A stretch of DNA of 62,862 nt, taken from positions 1 through 62,862 of the forward strand of contig VKHL01000162.1 in assembly GCA_015146655.1 (NCBI GenBank). Reading direction: 5' to 3'. The first letter of the stretch is position 1, and each line of letters starts with the position of its first letter. Source of the DNA: Ochromonas danica (Eukaryota; Sar; Chrysophyceae; Chromulinales; Chromulinaceae). The notes under the pieces are model-generated. The model was not told where the DNA came from and ran no database searches. It was given only the letters and a program-made list of their open reading frames with translations. Position numbers and translations under genes: made by a program. Positions 9,089 through 22,184 of the stretch are shown here, piece by piece.

Positions 9089-10891
9089 TCACTCTGTTCG
9101 TACTCGAAATTCCTCTGGTAGATCTTCTTGTTCCTTCTCCAACCAATCACCAAATTCATCTAATCGCTTTGCTTCAAGGTTTTCCTCTTCTTCCATCTGT
9201 TTTAAGACATTACCAGGAACGATGGAGTAGTTTGTAACACCATCCCAGAAATAAGACTTAATCTGACTGCCAGCGAAAAATCGACCATTCATAACTCGTA
9301 TACATTCTTGTGCAGCATATGAGGTTGAGAATTTGATAACGACAATACCCTTAGGATTCTTGGTGAACATGGTGACTTTTTCAATGGTTCCAAACTTGGA
9401 ACATTCATCAGCAATATCGCTTTCTAGCTCATCAGATAGCTTTTCATCATGAGCAAGTTCTTCAGGACGAAACATCCCTTCCAAAACAATAATACGTAAC
9501 GCAGATGCTTTGGATACTCCTATATCATCATCTTCATTCCAAAGAAGTGCTTGTTTGGCAGCATTGCGAGCCACTTTAATCTGTGCGGCACTTAACTTCA
9601 CTTTCTGCTTTGCATCTTTGGAATCTGATTGGTGGTTGTCAAAAGAAGCTCTAGATACTGTAATCTTCACATTGGGTCGCAAGTAACCACCATCAAGAAT
9701 ATCTACTGCCAGTTGCACACTCTCTTCTGCATTATAGCAGATGCTACAGTCTCCTTTACACTGCTCGCTATCATCTTCTCGATAGATCTTGATGCGAGGC
9801 TGTTGATCATATGGACTTAAGGCAATAAGACCAACCTGTCCAACATCCATCAAACTCAATCGGTTAGAGTTAAATCAATCGCATTTCAATTGGTGTGACT
9901 TACTTTAGAAAAGTGCGCTCTGAGCTCTTCGAAAGTTACATCTGCAGGGAGTCCAGTAACATATATCCATGTGTTAGGCAGCTTTTGCTTCTTCTTCTTT
10001 CTCCTTTTCCTCTTTTCTTTATTGCCTGTTTGATTGTTGCTATTATTATCACCTTCTGCCTTGTTGCTATTGTCTGTGGTTGAAGCAGGGGCATCTTCAT
10101 CTGACAGATCCTCCTCTTCTGACTCTTCTGCTTGATCAAGTTTCCTTTTGATATTGTCACCTTCTTCACCTTCGTTATAATCGTCTACTCCATCATCCAC
10201 TACCCAATCCTTTTCTTCATCATCCCATTTATAGCGCGTGCCATTGTCTGCCACGAAATGCTTGGGCTTGTGTTGTTCAAAATATTCTCGAGATGCGGCC
10301 TGAATTGAGTTTTCTTCGTCTCCACCCATATAGACTTGATCTTCTTCTTGGATCTGTGGAGCAGAGTTCAGAGCTGCTTCAGCGGCTTCTTCTTCTGCCG
10401 CAATCTTCGCCATCTCATCTTTCAGCTCAGACACCTCAGAGATCTTTTGCCATTCAGTCATATCAGAGGTATATACCATGGTTAGACCATCAAGATCTCC
10501 TTTCTTTAATTTATGAATGAGCAAACGGCTTGAGATAGGTCCTTGCTGAACTTTGTCTTGTTCCAGAAAGTACCATTGCTTGCTTTGAAAAGTCGCGATT
10601 CTAGCAAAAGGATCCACCTAAGATCAAAGTAAAGAATGAAAAGAAATAACTAAAACGTATGAATAATAATTAGAAAGTGTCACCTACTTGAGTCATGGGT
10701 AACCATTCTGTCCTTCCTGGCTGCCATACCAAAGTACTGCCACTCACACCTCCCAGACCTTTATCTAGCAGTCTTTCCAATACCTTACAAGGTATAGGAC
10801 CCTTTTGTGCTCCTACACTATCTATATAAAACCATGATGTGTCTTGATCACCTTTTGCTTCCATGTTCATTTTTGTCATTTTATTCAACAA
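9089..10891 (-). CDS. TAT-SF1/CUS2-like U2 snRNP factor with tandem GYF-like domains
   Basis: Homologue of HTATSF1/Cus2, which binds SF3B1 through a U2AF-homology motif and helps U2 snRNP assembly. Exons (reverse): 10688-10891, 9904-10617, 9089-9835, introns 70 and 68 bp, total 554 residues. Two GYF_2-like (DUF4339-type) modules come first: WFYIDSVGAQKGPI...EWLPM (about 20-66) and QWYFLEQDKVQQGPI...EWQKI (about 82-125). An acidic and then lysine-rich linker follows. RRM1 starts at TWIYVTGLPADVTFEEL and continues over the second intron as HFSKVGLIAL; the C-terminal RRM has the UHM-type GRFFAG loop. In exon 3 the acceptor at 9836 was chosen because it alone keeps this strand in frame. The front GYF pair is not part of animal or yeast TAT-SF1. 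Confidence 0.85.
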
Positions 10892-11114
10892 AGGGATAGG
10901 TGGAACACAATGGAACCCCTATGGAATTGCATGGAATGAACGGGTGGAATGGACGGTGAAGGTAAAAAGCCGCAAAATGCCGGTTTAATGATAAGATTAG
11001 ACGACTTTTCAAATCTGGAAGGCCAATTTCAATCTCTTCGAACAAAGTAAAGAGGATAACAACTTGCTTTGTTATCTTCATCCATCCGTTTAAATCTCTT
11101 TATAACTATTCTAT
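10892..11114. promoter_or_regulatory. short divergent promoter between TAT-SF1-like and VPS13 genes
   Basis: Only 223 bp separate the two start codons. The stretch contains several TGGAA pentamers (10897-10960), the same pentamer found in the palindrome at 30841. No TATA box stands out. Confidence 0.4.
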
Positions 11115-14100
11115 ATGGCTAAGAGACTCTTGCTTAACCTTCTGGTCAAAGTCCTTGGCGAATTTGTCGAACTTGATGAAGATAATCTCAGTTGGGCAGT
11201 GTGGGCAGGACAGATTAAATTACACAACTTGCGGTTAAAAACAGAAAATATCTTAAAAGGATATCAATTTAAAATCTATCATGGGATCATTCAGACTTTA
11301 GAAGTAGTCATTCCTTGGGGTTCTTTCCTTGTCAATCCATGGAAGATCAAATTGTCTGGTGTGTTGTTAGATTTGGGACCTCTTGATCTCAGTCAAGTTG
11401 CGAAAGAAGATATTCTGAAAAGTATGCTTGAAAGAAAGTTACAAAAGCTTGCTTTAGTTGATCAATATTTAGAGTTATCACAAGTAGTTTCTAGCTCGAC
11501 CGGCAGTGAAAAACAAGCAAACAATGGAAACAATGAATCCTACATTCAACATTGGACTTCTCAAATAATTGACAATCTAGAAGTGGCATTATCAGATATC
11601 CATGTTCGTTATGAAGATCATATTACTATTCCAGGACAAGTATTTGCTGCTGGATTTACCTTAGAATCCTTTGTTCTTTGTACTTGTAATGGAGATTGGC
11701 AACCTGCCTTTGTTGTGAAATCCAATAAGCCAGATGCGTTTGTTAATAAAATGGCTACCTTGAATAACTTAGGAATCTACTGGGAACCTACCTCTGAGGT
11801 CTTGTCAGATCTACCTCTGGAAAGCTGGAAGAAGCACATGCTTGATCTCATCCATCGAACCAGAGCATCTGTTACTGAATCCCAACCTGCAGATAGTTTA
11901 CACTATATCTTAGCACCTTCAGATAATTCAATGGTGTTAAAATTAGTTCATCGCCCTAACCCAACCGAGGGCTCATTTCGTTATGAAGTGCGACTGGAGA
12001 GCAAAAATACTCTGTTAACTTTGGATAGTCAGCAGTTCCAACAAATATTCCAGTTTTACTATCGCATCGATGCCTTAAGAAATATATATGATCCTCAAAA
12101 CTATCGTCCAGCGCAGCGTGCAACAGCGTCCCCAGAATTTGCTCGGAGATGGTGGAGATATGCCAAGACTCTTGCCTTGGCCCAACCAAAATATGTGCGT
12201 TTGGTCAAATTATATAAGAAAGCAGAAGTAGAGGATGTTTTACCAGATATTCTGATGACTTCGGAAGATATAAAAGAGATGCAAAAGCTTGAACGTCGAT
12301 TACCACTTTCTGTGTTACAAGCATTTCGACAGAAAGCACTCAAGGAGTTGATTGAAGAGAGTAAATCTGAAAAACTACATGGTGATAGCGAGAAGTCATC
12401 AAGCAGTGGTAGTTGGTGGGGTGGGTGGTACAGTAATAGAAAGAGTCTTGGTGGAGGAGCATCTGGCAAAGGAGGAGACAGTGGAGTCAGTGGAGTCAGT
12501 GGCGGAGAGGATGATATCTCCTTGAAGACTCTTATTCAAGAAGGAGAGAAGAAGGACTTTAGTCCTTCTGACCTAAGCCTATCATTGAAAGTCACTATTC
12601 ATGCAAGCTCTGCATTAGCTTTGCAGCATAACTTTCAACCTATTCTTGAGGCAAGAATGGCCTTCACAACGTCCGTACAAACTTCACAAGGAAGATGGAA
12701 AGTCTCTTCAGAGGTTACTGATGTACACGTCGCAGACACATTGCATGACATAGGTCTCGTTCCTGCTTTGATCTCAGTACGTTCATTGAGCAACAAATCT
12801 GTACATATGCAAAGCAAGCCTACGTTATCTGTTTCGATTGAAAAAGTTGCACATAAAACCAAAGTTGTGATGACGGCACTTCCAGTCGAGATCTTTGTCA
12901 ACAAGCATTGCATTCATTCAGTGTTATTAGCTTTCACGATACCTAAAAATTCTGTTGAAAGAAAATTGCGTCGTGTGTTTACAATCCATCGCTCAGAAGG
13001 TAGTCAATTCTTGCAACAAGCTGTGCTTGCTGGAACTCGACTTTCCTCTCAAGTAATGGAAGAGATAGCTACAAATCAAAACATCAACGTTGAGATCTCC
13101 TTGCAAATGCATGGACCCAAAATTATCATCCCTGAAGACTGCAAAGCAGATAAAGGATGTTTGCTATTGGATTGTGGTTTTCTATCAACAGAGGCCAAGC
13201 TCTATTCAAATGGTTTATCACTTGATCTGTCTCTTCACGCCATTAACGTTGGACTACCTTTGTCTGTTCACGACTTCCACAGCATGATGGAACAACAGCT
13301 CTATCTAATCAAGGTACGAACGAATTGCTTTTCTTCATCGCATGGCTCACATTATTTATTGTTTCTTGATGTTGTTTGCTTAGCCCTTTGATCTTAAGAT
13401 AGAATTCCAGACTATCGTGAAGGAAATTGCTGATAGTACTGCCAATGTCTCTATTGAACCTGAATTACGTGGTGAAATAGATTCGATCAAAGTTGGAAGG
13501 TTGCTACGCATTTTAACAGGATTATCAGATATTGCTTCTCCCGCTCGAGCGGAGGTGAAAGCGATGGATGTGGATGTTGAGACAGTGATCGCACAGTCAA
13601 TTTTCACTACACCGGAGCCAAAAGTAAAGACACGCACAATGTTCTCGAGAGATTCTGATGTGGAACAGGATGAATCTGATTCAGACGGCTATTTGACTCC
13701 CCAGCAAATGCCCAACAGTGCATCTCCCGAGGTTCATTCTAGAGGAAGGAAATCGATAGACAGACAGGATACCATGAAGACAACACCATTGATGGCCCAA
13801 TTACGACAAAGTTTGCAGCGAGCGTCCTCTGTAACGATCAATAACCTGATGAAATCATCAGAAGGTGGTGATAGTCGAGACCCAACGAATGTTGACATGA
13901 GGATAGGATTCAATTTGCCGCTGTTGATTTTGGATTCTACATATGATGCAGCTCATGGCCATCATATTATTATCGCTGTTCGTGGATTGCTATTAGATGT
14001 CGTGAATCGTCCTTATGACCGAACAATAGTATTTGATGTGAATGAGTTCTCTGTGCAGGACTCCTTTCGCCATGAAAGTCAGAAATATGTCGTCTGGACT

Positions 14101-17100
14101 CCACCAAGTGAGAAAAGTCTTATCCATGTACACTTCCTTAGCATAAACAACACCGCTTCCCCGCTTTATCGATCACACGCAAGCGAAGTTACCGCAGTGT
14201 TTACCGAGCTTTACTTGAATGTCGATGTGAATACGTTGTCTCATTTACAGCCTTTAGTTTCTCAACTTCTGGACAAACGAAACCGCGCCTCTCCTGCTGT
14301 GGCTGCTGCACTTTCAACTCCGAAGAAACGTGAAGATGCTCAACATGACTTAACTGTAGCTGACGTTGCTGCAACACCAATCGCTAACGATCATTCGGAG
14401 GAAGACAGCGGTGTTTTGGCAAACGCTGCAACTAATGGAGTCAATGAGAGCAATGGTTTGTCAGGAATGAAGATCAGCATGTCAATGTCAAAACTGTGTG
14501 TTGATCTACTCAAACCAATGAGTGAAGACCGGCCTAAAGCGGAGCTTCTTCGTGCGTTCTGCATGCGGATGGTGGGTATGGATGTCCGTATCGAAATGTT
14601 CGATCTAATGAAGGCCAAGATGAGACTGAGAACATTTGAAATTGACGATGTCCGTCCATCAAGTAAAGAGCATTTCTTTAAAACTATATTTTGCCCAATT
14701 TTGGAAGATAAGGGTATGTTGGAGTCTGATGAGGACGCCGAGGATAGAAATGTGCTCTTGTATCTGACTTATAGCCAAGAAACGAAGACCAATAGCTTCA
14801 TGACAGTAAAGTTCTCCGGTATGAACAGCTTCGTAGCCATAGATACAATGCTTGAGTTCTCCCAGCTTGCAATGGGCAACTTCTTTGCTTTCACTGGATT
14901 GTTGTCATCACCTTCTCCACCGCCCCCGCCTTCTTCAAATGGAGAATACTCCTTGGTCGAGGCTTCAGACAGTTTGCTGACATCTGCTGGCAAGAATCCA
15001 TTAATCAAGTGTTCCACCATGAATGCCACGGTTAGTATGGTAAACTCTCAACTGATCTTGTTGGAGGATCCAGCTATGAGAGAATCTCAAGCTATCGTGG
15101 GTAAATGTGCTTTGAGTGTTCATTTCACACGAGAGGTTAAGAATTACCTAAGCACCACTGAGATGTCAGAATCCCTCCATGTCACCGTTACTGGCAATGA
15201 AATATCAGTCCGCAAGAATATGGTTTACGATATTACTATGCCTATCTTAGAGCCTTTTGATGTGGAGTGCCATATCAAGCGCACAGTTGTGAATAATAGT
15301 ACTGTTTATACCAGCCTACAATTGGAAATTGATGATGTGGATGCTCGCCTATCATTTAATGATTTGCTGTTGGCACAAGCTATTTTGAGTCGAAGAGCGT
15401 TGGTTGACGGATCTTCCTCGTCCTCTACTTCGTCAACAGGTAATGCGAACAACCAAAACACGCCGAGTGAAAGTACTATTACGATAGAGGAAAAGGAGGT
15501 TGCAGAAAACAGAGTTACCGATGTGAATGATGTTGACAAAGGCGAAGAAGAAGAAGAGGAGAGAAGTGATACGTTAGAGGCTTCTTCAAGTCGATTGGAA
15601 TTTGTTCCTCCTACAATAATGATTCGCTTTGGTTTACACACTTTGCGTGTTGTTGTCGTGAATGATTTCAACACCGCTTCTGTTCCTATTACACGATTAG
15701 AAATATATAACTCCAATTTCTATTCTGAAGGAATGATTAATCAATTGAATGGAGAAGGTTCTGCACAAATGAAACTTGACTATTTCAATGCTCGCATTGC
15801 CACGTGGGAACCTTGTATTGAGAGTTGGACACCTGCTTTCAAAGTTATGAGTCAAAAGCTATCCAATACTTTTGAAATTCGATCTGATCGTACTTTACAA
15901 GTAACAATCTCAGGTTCGATGTTGGAAACCTTATTACGAAGCTATACTTTATTCTTCCATGATCTCGGTGAAAACAGAGTGAAAGACTCTGTGAATGGCA
16001 TTTTAGTGAACAACCTTCTTGGTGATGGATTGAAAGTGTCTATCTTTGACAGTCTTTCTAAAGAAGAACTATGTCAGATTGAATGTGATGGACAAGGTAT
16101 TGTGACTGAGGTTATGGATGTTTCAGTTAGAGCTGTTCGTACTTTCCGATTACCTGAAGCTGTGGATGTTGTCATCACTGGAGAAGCATTGCTCAGCCCA
16201 CGTGTTCCTATTGTTCATCTTCCTTTTAATATCACAAAGCCTAAAGCATGTTTTCTTCAACCTGCTGTAGAAAGCGAGGATAAAAAACAATCCATATCTG
16301 GTAGTAGTAGTGGGAATAAAGCCTATCTTCTGGAACCCATTGAAGAAGAAGTGTTTGAAAATTGTAGATATGATCCTATATCTGGAGCATGGAGAAAACC
16401 ATTTTTTCCTGGTGATCCATATGAATGGACAGATGCAACTGGACTAGTACGAAAGGATTTTGATTCCGTGGAAATTAACTCAACACTGTGGGAATGGTCA
16501 TCTCACTGGGAAGTGGATATGGATGGAATAGTTGGACAAGAGATTGATGAATTAGGTTGGGAATATGCTGCTTCCTTCAACTATTTCACCATGGTTAGTC
16601 CTCGAAGAACCTTTCAAGCATTAGATTGTGTTCGAAGAAGACGTTGGATTCGAACACGTAGTCCAAAAATAGGGCCTGATCAATTATCTTTACGATCCTT
16701 GACAGTCTTTTGGGATGTGGAACCTTTATTAAATGGTACAAGAAAAGTAGATATTCGTTCCTCTTTTCAAATTCGAAATAATCTTGGCTTTGCTATTCGT
16801 ATTCGTTTAGCACATCATTCTTGGGGGAATGAAGATTACGAAGTGTCAGATACACTAGCTGTGGGGGCAGTTTACAATGTTCCATTAATGAAATCCTATG
16901 CAACACATGTCTCCTTCAAGCCTGATTTCCCAGGTTATTCCTGGAGTGCTTATGTGCCATGTAATGTTCATTCGTATGATTGCAAAGTTGTTAAAGAAAT
17001 GATGTGTAAAGCAGAAGATGCTTCTTCTGTTGCATTTCGATCTTGGACTATTCATGAAAACAAAGCTGTGGAAGTCATTCTTCTTCCTTATATCTCTATC

Positions 17101-20100
17101 AATAACAAACTACTTTGTGGTATGGAATATCGTCTCACTTCTACAGATGGTAAAGAAGAAATGGGAGAGATTTCATCTGGATGTATTGCACACTCTTCTT
17201 ATGTCAATCTCTTCAATGCTCCTCGTATTTCCATTCGAATGGGTCGATATCCATGGAGTCGTGATTTCCAATTAAATACCAAAACTGAGCAAAATGGTTT
17301 ATTAATCATGCAAAATGAAAGCAAACAGAATGAGTCAAACAATCTTCCAGCTGGACAGTCTATATCTGCATCTTCTGCTGTATCATCATCATCTTCTTAT
17401 TCATTACTACCAGTTTGTATTCGAACAGAATTGGATAAGAATTATTGCTTACAAATTGATATCTTCTTCCAGGTGGCTTTAATTGATTTAAGTGGATTAA
17501 ACTTGATAGCAAAGGCTCGATTTAATAATAGTCAAGATTTGATTAGTCATTTGTCGGATGTAGAGCAAAGGAAATGGTCTTTGGGCCTTTCCTCCTCCTC
17601 AAGTAATAACAAGCGAACACTCGATAATGCTAGGAACACTTCTCCTAGACCATCCAATCCTTCAACCAAGCTTCTTACTGGCTTGACATGTGGATCCAAT
17701 TGGCAATACGAGATTGCAACAGTAGACTTGGGATCTAACGTCTATGTAGACAATAACACCAAATGGACACATTTGCCATGGAGTTTACGTGGACAACTCT
17801 TTCTTCGTACAGCCTTTGTTGACAAACTTTCTCGATCAAGTAGCTTTCTATCTTTCCAAGCTATGGATGAAGTCGTTGTCTTCGTTCTTGTAGATGTCAA
17901 CACTTCCTTGAAATGGTTAATTACAAGCAATTTCAAGAAATGCTCTGAAATTGCAGTAGCAAGACGTAAACTCAAAGGGAAATGGCTTGAATATCATTAT
18001 TATATCTATGGAAAAGTTTATCAACGTGGTGATCAAGTCATCTTACAAGGTGCTTGGGATCGTAATATCTTATGCATGTACTCGATTGCAATTGTTTCTA
18101 CAGCTTCACTCTCTCTTTCTAGTAGAAGTAGTAGTAATAACAACAGTCATCTTACTAGCAACCAGAATGAAGAAGAAGAGATCTTTAATAGTCCACAAAG
18201 ACGATCTAGTCTAATTGAAGAAGCTCTCTTTGCTTCTCAAGTCTCTGAGAAAGATATTGAATCTTGTTGGATTGATGGTGGTAACTATGCTACAGCCTTC
18301 TATTCAGAAGATAATCTTCTTGTTGTCAAGACAACGAATGAAGAAAGTTGGAGTGATCAGATTAATATTGATACACGTAGTAACTCTTCTACCAAGGGAT
18401 CCTTTGAGATTATTTCTTATCGTAATGGACTTTCTTATCAACTCTCTTATACGATGCAGAATCTACCTGGTTTATATCATCAAACACAATTGATTAAGTT
18501 TATGCCAAGATATTGTTTGTTAAACTGTACAGATGAACCTTTATTAATCTCACAAAAAGGTTCAAACAAGTATACGGAATACCTGCCTTATCATCCTGAA
18601 GGCTGGCATATTGTAGACAATCAGTATGGTACAACGGAAGTTAAATTGAGAACTTCACACACGTTATGGAGTCTAGGATGTGTGAATCTCAATGAAGTGG
18701 GAAGTAGTCTGCTGTATATTCCATTAGCAGATAACACAATCAATAATAGTAATGAAATATGGACTACTACAGACATTGGCAGTGCTGGTAGTGTTGGTAA
18801 TGCTGGTAGTAGTAATGGGTCTGGAGGAAGTCGAGGTGTGGTCTTACATGTTGAAGTCAAACTAGCCACTCCAGAAGATCATTGTTCTATTTTAATCTTA
18901 GTCTGGAAAGAAAATATCGAATCCCATGCCACCCTATCGATTGAGAATTCTTCAGATGTTCCCATTACCATCCGACAGACGGATATCGAGTACTATCATG
19001 ATATTGGAGACAAGCTCTCTCTCTACGAGTTAACTGTTCCTGCGGGAAAGCATCTACCATTTGGATGGACAGATCCAGAATGTGGTGCGAATATACAAGT
19101 AGCCGTTGGTACGAGTTTGAGCAGTCCAGCCAATGCTGTGAATAGTGGTTTGAATAATAAGCGTGTAGCAACATTAAACATGTTGAAAGCTGGCCAACGA
19201 TTGCGATTGCCTTATAGTAACTATCAGAAGAAGTCGTCAGCAGCGGTCATGGGGGAGATCATCCTGGATGTCACGACAAGTGATGCTGGACGTGTCTTGC
19301 ATGTCTCCCGCCCTACTGCCTCCTTATTCCAACCCATTTCCTCCGAGTCTGGGATAGTCGAGGATCAAATAGGAGAAGATGGCAACACTACGCAAACTTC
19401 CACTGCAGTAGTGCCAACAACATTATTCAACTTCCATATCCTTTTCACTTCATTGGGAATCTCTCTTGTAGTGGAGAAACCAACTCGACGAGAGTTGTTT
19501 AGCTTGTATATGGACTATATTGACCTTCTATTCCAAAGCAAAGGTCCTATTAAGAGCTTCAAACTTTCTGTTTTGGATTTACAACTTGACAATTATTCAG
19601 AAAGTGCAGTCTATCCTATCCTCTTACGAAGTACAAAGAAAGAGATACATAATAGTATTGCTATGGTAGAAGATGAAGATGAGGATATGGCTCATATTGT
19701 TCGTGATAAGAGTGAAGATCTTCAAGAGGATGACAATAACAATAACACTAACAAGCAAAGTAATCAAGAGAGTGATCTGGTTCCAGGAGAGAAATCCTTC
19801 ATTGAGTTATCGATTGTGACAGAACAACCACAAAGTGCACAGAAACCTATTGTCAAATATTTTGCTTTTCGTATCTTATCTGTTGTTGTTCAAGTTGATT
19901 CGGCAACCATGCATTTGCTTTTCTTGGACCTATTAGATGATTTGAAAGTCCTTACCATCTCACAAGCCTTGGCTATTAATCGTCCTGGAAGATGGTTAGC
20001 AGATTTCAATCAAGCAGTCTTCCAACCAGCAAGTCAGAAATGGATTGATATCTATCTCAGCAAAGCATCTTCTTTACAGTCCAAGATGTATATCAAGAAG

Positions 20101-22020
20101 ATGATCATTCATCCCATGAAGATTACTATCACTTTCTTTCAAACACCCTTTCCCAGAAGACAAAAGAAAGAGACATTACAATCTACAGTATTAAATGCTA
20201 TGATGTCTTTAGTTGGTGTAGAAAATATGCAAATTCGTTTGAATTCATTTGAAGTAGAGGATGCTATGGAATCAATTGATACTCTTGCTTCACTTATTAC
20301 AGCCAGAGCTGTACAAGACATACAACTTCAAGTAGCAAGTATTGTTGGATCAATAGCTGCACTAGGTGCACCTGTTGGATTAGCACGAAAAGTTGGTCGT
20401 GGTGTACGCGCTTTCTTTTATGAACCTTACCTTGGTGCAGTTCATGGTCCACATCTTTTCATGACAGGATTAAACAAAGGTACACAACGTCTCTTCCGAG
20501 AAGTTGTTGTTGGTGGATTAGGATCAGCTGTTGCTATTGTTGGCACAGCATCAAGAGGAATGGCATATCTTACAGGTGATCAAGAGTTTGTTCGTAAGCG
20601 AGCAGTTAAACGACAACAAAATCGTGCCCAATCTGGTGGACTTTATGGTGGGATTATTGATGGTGGAGAGAGTCTAATATCAGGTATATCATCCGGTGTG
20701 AAAGGATTAATTGCTAAGCCAATTGAAGAAGCAGCAAGTGGTGGAATTACAGGATTCTTCAAAGGAATTGGATTAGGTATGTTAGGTGCTGCAGTGAAGC
20801 CAATTGTTGGCTTTGCTGAAGGAGTTACATCCATTGCCTCAGGATTATCAAATCAAATTGATACGTTAAACAAGTTAGTCCATGTTCGTCCACCTCGTGC
20901 TTTACAACCTTCTACAGCGGATTCTACCCTCTTAGTCATTGTACCACTCAATCTAGAAGCAGCCTTTGCTCAAGACTTTGTCGTGAAACGTGCTCGTCAA
21001 GAGCATTACCAAGATTCGTTCTTAAGCTATCTATCCTTAGGAATCAAAGGTGAAGCATTGATTCTTTCAGAGACTTACATGTTCTGGCGTAGACATCGCA
21101 GTCTATGGGGTAGACTATGGGCCAATGTGTCCCATTGTGTCTTTAATAATGATTCTGTGGGTATCATGCTTTATTCGGGTAGTGCTTCTCGTGTTGAAGC
21201 AGAGGTGGTCATTATACCATGTGGAAGTGTGAAACATGCTCGTCGAGTCTATGCCTCGTTAGCACAGAATGCTTATCGTATGGGCAATCCCATGAAGGTG
21301 TTACCTGTTGATCTGTTGCCTTCTCTCCCTAGCTCAGGAGGATTGTTTTCAGATAGCTTTACAAGCTCGAAAAGTGAACTATCATTGTTGTCCATTTCAT
21401 CAGATAAGGTTTCTTCTCGTCCTTCTGTTGAAACTTGCCGTGAACGATTGCTTGAAGAAGCTTCCAGATTGAGTGAACTGGATGGATATCGTTTTGGAAG
21501 TGTAAATGGTCGAATTCTTACTCAAATCCAGGGATCAGAAAATGATGTCATTTCTCGTTGGCAGTATTATGTACAACGAGGATGTCGATCCTGGAGAGAA
21601 TTGGATGAATACATTTGGAGTTTGTTATGGGAATGGGGTTGCATTCATGCTAACTTTTCTTCTTGTCGTTGCTGTGTTACTTTGTTTATCAATAATTCTG
21701 ACAGTCCAATTCAAATCACACGTGTACAGATGCTTTCTGGGAGAAAAGTTGTGATTGCAGGATCTGATGCTACTGGCTATGAGTTGGAGTCTCGTTTGTT
21801 ACGACCAAAAGGCTTTGTTGTTGTCTTTATCACAGCCTTTCCTCAATCTCCTCTTGAAATTGGCCATCTCAAAGCTAACATTAACACCGTTGCTTTTACT
21901 GCAACATTGGCAAGTACACAACGAGAGACAAGATGTGAAGCCAAGGGAGGCTTTACGACAGGTTTCCTCGAGAAGACGGTCACGGAATGGTGGAGTAAAT
22001 ATGTTATCCTCACTACGTGA
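11115..22020 (+). CDS. VPS13: VPS13 family bridge-like lipid transfer protein
   Basis: Very large (3,611 residues) VPS13-type protein forming a hydrophobic channel for bulk phospholipid flow at membrane contact sites. Exons 11115-13313 and 13384-22020 flank a single 70-bp intron in phase 0. The N-terminus is a textbook chorein helix (LLLNLLVKVLGEFVELDEDNLS, split by family-typical LSWAVWAG). A long repeating-beta-groove region with low-complexity inserts follows (for example around residues 800-900 and 1440-1480). The VAB/SHR-BD-like region lies near 1,900-2,300. The conserved C-terminal ATG2/VPS13 helix block is at about 3,070-3,240 (FFYEPYLGAVHGP, GLYGGIIDGGESLISG), and a PH-like end follows. 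Length and order match VPS13A/C rather than BLTP1. It is convergent with the SDR gene, with 164 bp between stops. Confidence 0.95.
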
Positions 22021-22184
22021 TAGGGTAGCATTGAATTAGCTTTCGACTAGCAAGATTTTGAAAGAGTTCTGCACTTTTTGTTAATACTCTGAGAGCTTCT
22101 TTAAAATTAAATTCATTTCATGATAAAAGATGGGGAAATCCAGACTATATCTGAGTTAACCATAGCATGGCAATAGGTTTCCCT

